A DNA stretch of 64,000 nucleotides from positions 1 through 64,000 of IMG/VR virus record IMGVR_UViG_3300044712_001160; one strand, given 5' to 3'. Position numbers and translations under genes: made by a program. Position 1 is the stretch's first letter; each line of letters opens with the position of its first letter. A model generated the notes under the pieces. That model was not told the origin of the DNA and did not search any database. It saw only the letters and a list, made by a program, of their open reading frames with translations. Shown piece after piece: positions 63,301 through 64,000 of the stretch. The DNA comes from a virus.

Positions 63301-64000
63301 CGGGTTGTCTCCTTTTCAACCGGGTTTGCATCCGTCGGAGAATTGATTTCGAGACGGAACGTTTCTCTTTTAATGCAAGTTGGATGTCCTCGTCAATAGA
63401 ATTTTTTACCACTATATAGTAGTATACCACCTCTTCCGTCTGACCCCGGCGATAGACTCTAGCTTTCGACTGTTGAAAGTCAATGGAAGAATGCCCGGTA
63501 GAGTAGAAAATTGCCACATGGCTTTTGTATAGGTCGATGCCGATACCCGACCGTATCTGACAGATTACCACGTCATACTTGCCCGCCTGGAAGTCCCGTT
63601 GCACCTGTGGGCGGATCTTCTTGAATTTCCGTCCGCCACGAATGAACGCATAGCTCAGTTTCATGCGACGACATAGGGACGCCAATGAGCGCATTTCCGG
63701 GACATACTTGCAGAATATCACGACGGGATCGCCACGGTGTTTCTCGAGCAAACTTTCGCACCGCCTAGTCCTGAACCCGCTGATCCTGTGAACGTTGTGC
63801 TCTTCGTCGTAAATGAACCCCGACACCAGCTGTTGAAGCTTAACCGTTTTGGTCACTGGTAGCTGAGCTGCTAAGATCTGATCCTTGAGTTCAACCACAA
63901 GGTGTTCTTCCATCTGGTCGTATTTCTTACGAACGTGAGCGGGCATGTCCACAGCGATACGAACATGACGGGGCTCCTTGAGGTCCAGTACCTCATTAGA
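63167..64000 (-). CDS. SF2 (SNF2-like) DNA helicase, C-terminal part; 5' end outside window
   Basis: The frame is open to the right edge (SNEVLDLKEPRHVRIAVDMP...). RRCESLLEKHRGDPVVIFCK (motif IV region), FQAGKYDVVICQIRSGIGID (motif V) and SSIDFQQSKARVYRRGQTEE (motif VI, QxxxRxxRxGQ) are those of SF2/SNF2-type phage helicases. The final 45 residues are Arg-rich and are encoded by DNA that also starts the HTH gene in another frame. Expected roles are replication or recombination remodelling together with the polymerase and nuclease to its left on a circular map. Confidence 0.9.
   Translation of the reverse strand, partial: SNEVLDLKEPRHVRIAVDMPAHVRKKYDQMEEHLVVELKDQILAAQLPVTKTVKLQQLVSGFIYDEEHNVHRISGFRTRRCESLLEKHRGDPVVIFCKYVPEMRSLASLCRRMKLSYAFIRGGRKFKKIRPQVQRDFQAGKYDVVICQIRSGIGIDLYKSHVAIFYSTGHSSIDFQQSKARVYRRGQTEEVVYYYIVVKNSIDEDIQLALKEKRSVSKSILRRMQTRLKRRQPDGYEDEGKARSDDEGSRRRRTEVRRERPGRGARHRTRVRSRETA

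Noticed and set aside
1-64000. Search for integrase, repressor-operator immunity region and tRNA genes
   Set aside because: No tyrosine or serine recombinase motifs and no cloverleaf-like sequences were recognised by eye; absence in this window does not exclude them outside it.

Overview
The window is most of the genome of a tailed double-stranded DNA phage with siphovirus-type morphology. It has one head-to-tail structural block, a long tape measure, a tail-tip hub module of the kind shared with gene transfer agents, and no contractile sheath or baseplate genes. The host is very probably Gram-negative: the lysis cassette contains an overlapping inner/outer membrane spanin pair, and promoters look sigma70-like with AGGAG-type ribosome binding sites. 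I cannot name the host genus. No integrase or tRNA gene was seen. Both window ends cut leftward genes (a PD-(D/E)XK nuclease on the left, an SF2 helicase on the right), so the genome continues and may close into a circle with only a little missing.

Layout. (1) 1-7.3 kb, leftward: nucleotide and replication operon with thymidylate-type kinase, all-alpha NTP pyrophosphohydrolase, two adjacent thymidylate-synthase-fold proteins (one with the residue pattern of dCMP hydroxymethylase), dCMP deaminase, a uracil-DNA-glycosylase/DNA polymerase I fusion and the nuclease. (2) 7.3-9.5 kb, rightward from a divergent promoter: HTH protein and primase-helicase. (3) 9.5-16.8 kb, leftward: a papain-like-fold candidate, a DnaQ-type exonuclease and about twenty small, heavily overlapping genes, many with zinc-binding cysteines or HTH-like segments. 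(4) 16.8-23.2 kb: an AT-rich gene-free stretch, then a run of short genes, mostly one or two per unit, each behind a near-identical promoter and leader and often closed by a hairpin terminator; two repeat families are scattered between units. (5) 23.2-31.3 kb, rightward: compact small-gene operon ending with DUF2786, DUF1653 and ThyX proteins. (6) 31.3-33.0 kb: a three-copy repeat and a short leftward operon with an HTH protein and membrane/lipoprotein genes. (7) 33.1-60.4 kb, rightward: terminase, portal, 2H-phosphoesterase/prohead-protease fusion, scaffold, decoration, capsid, connectors, tail tube, frameshifted tail chaperones, tape measure, receptor-binding candidates and tail tip. (8) 60.4-64 kb, leftward: lysis cassette, a candidate small RNA, an HTH protein and the helicase.

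How it works together. The kinase, pyrophosphohydrolase and hydroxymethylase-like genes form the same set that T-even phages use to replace cytosine with 5-hydroxymethylcytosine, and ThyX separately supplies dTMP. My main biological hypothesis is therefore that this phage has modified cytosine in its DNA. A second theme is regulation: about twelve promoters share one template, and five small HTH-like paralogues are spread around the genome and could read it. Coordinates and translations were read directly from the sequence; families were assigned from memory of motifs, with no database search.
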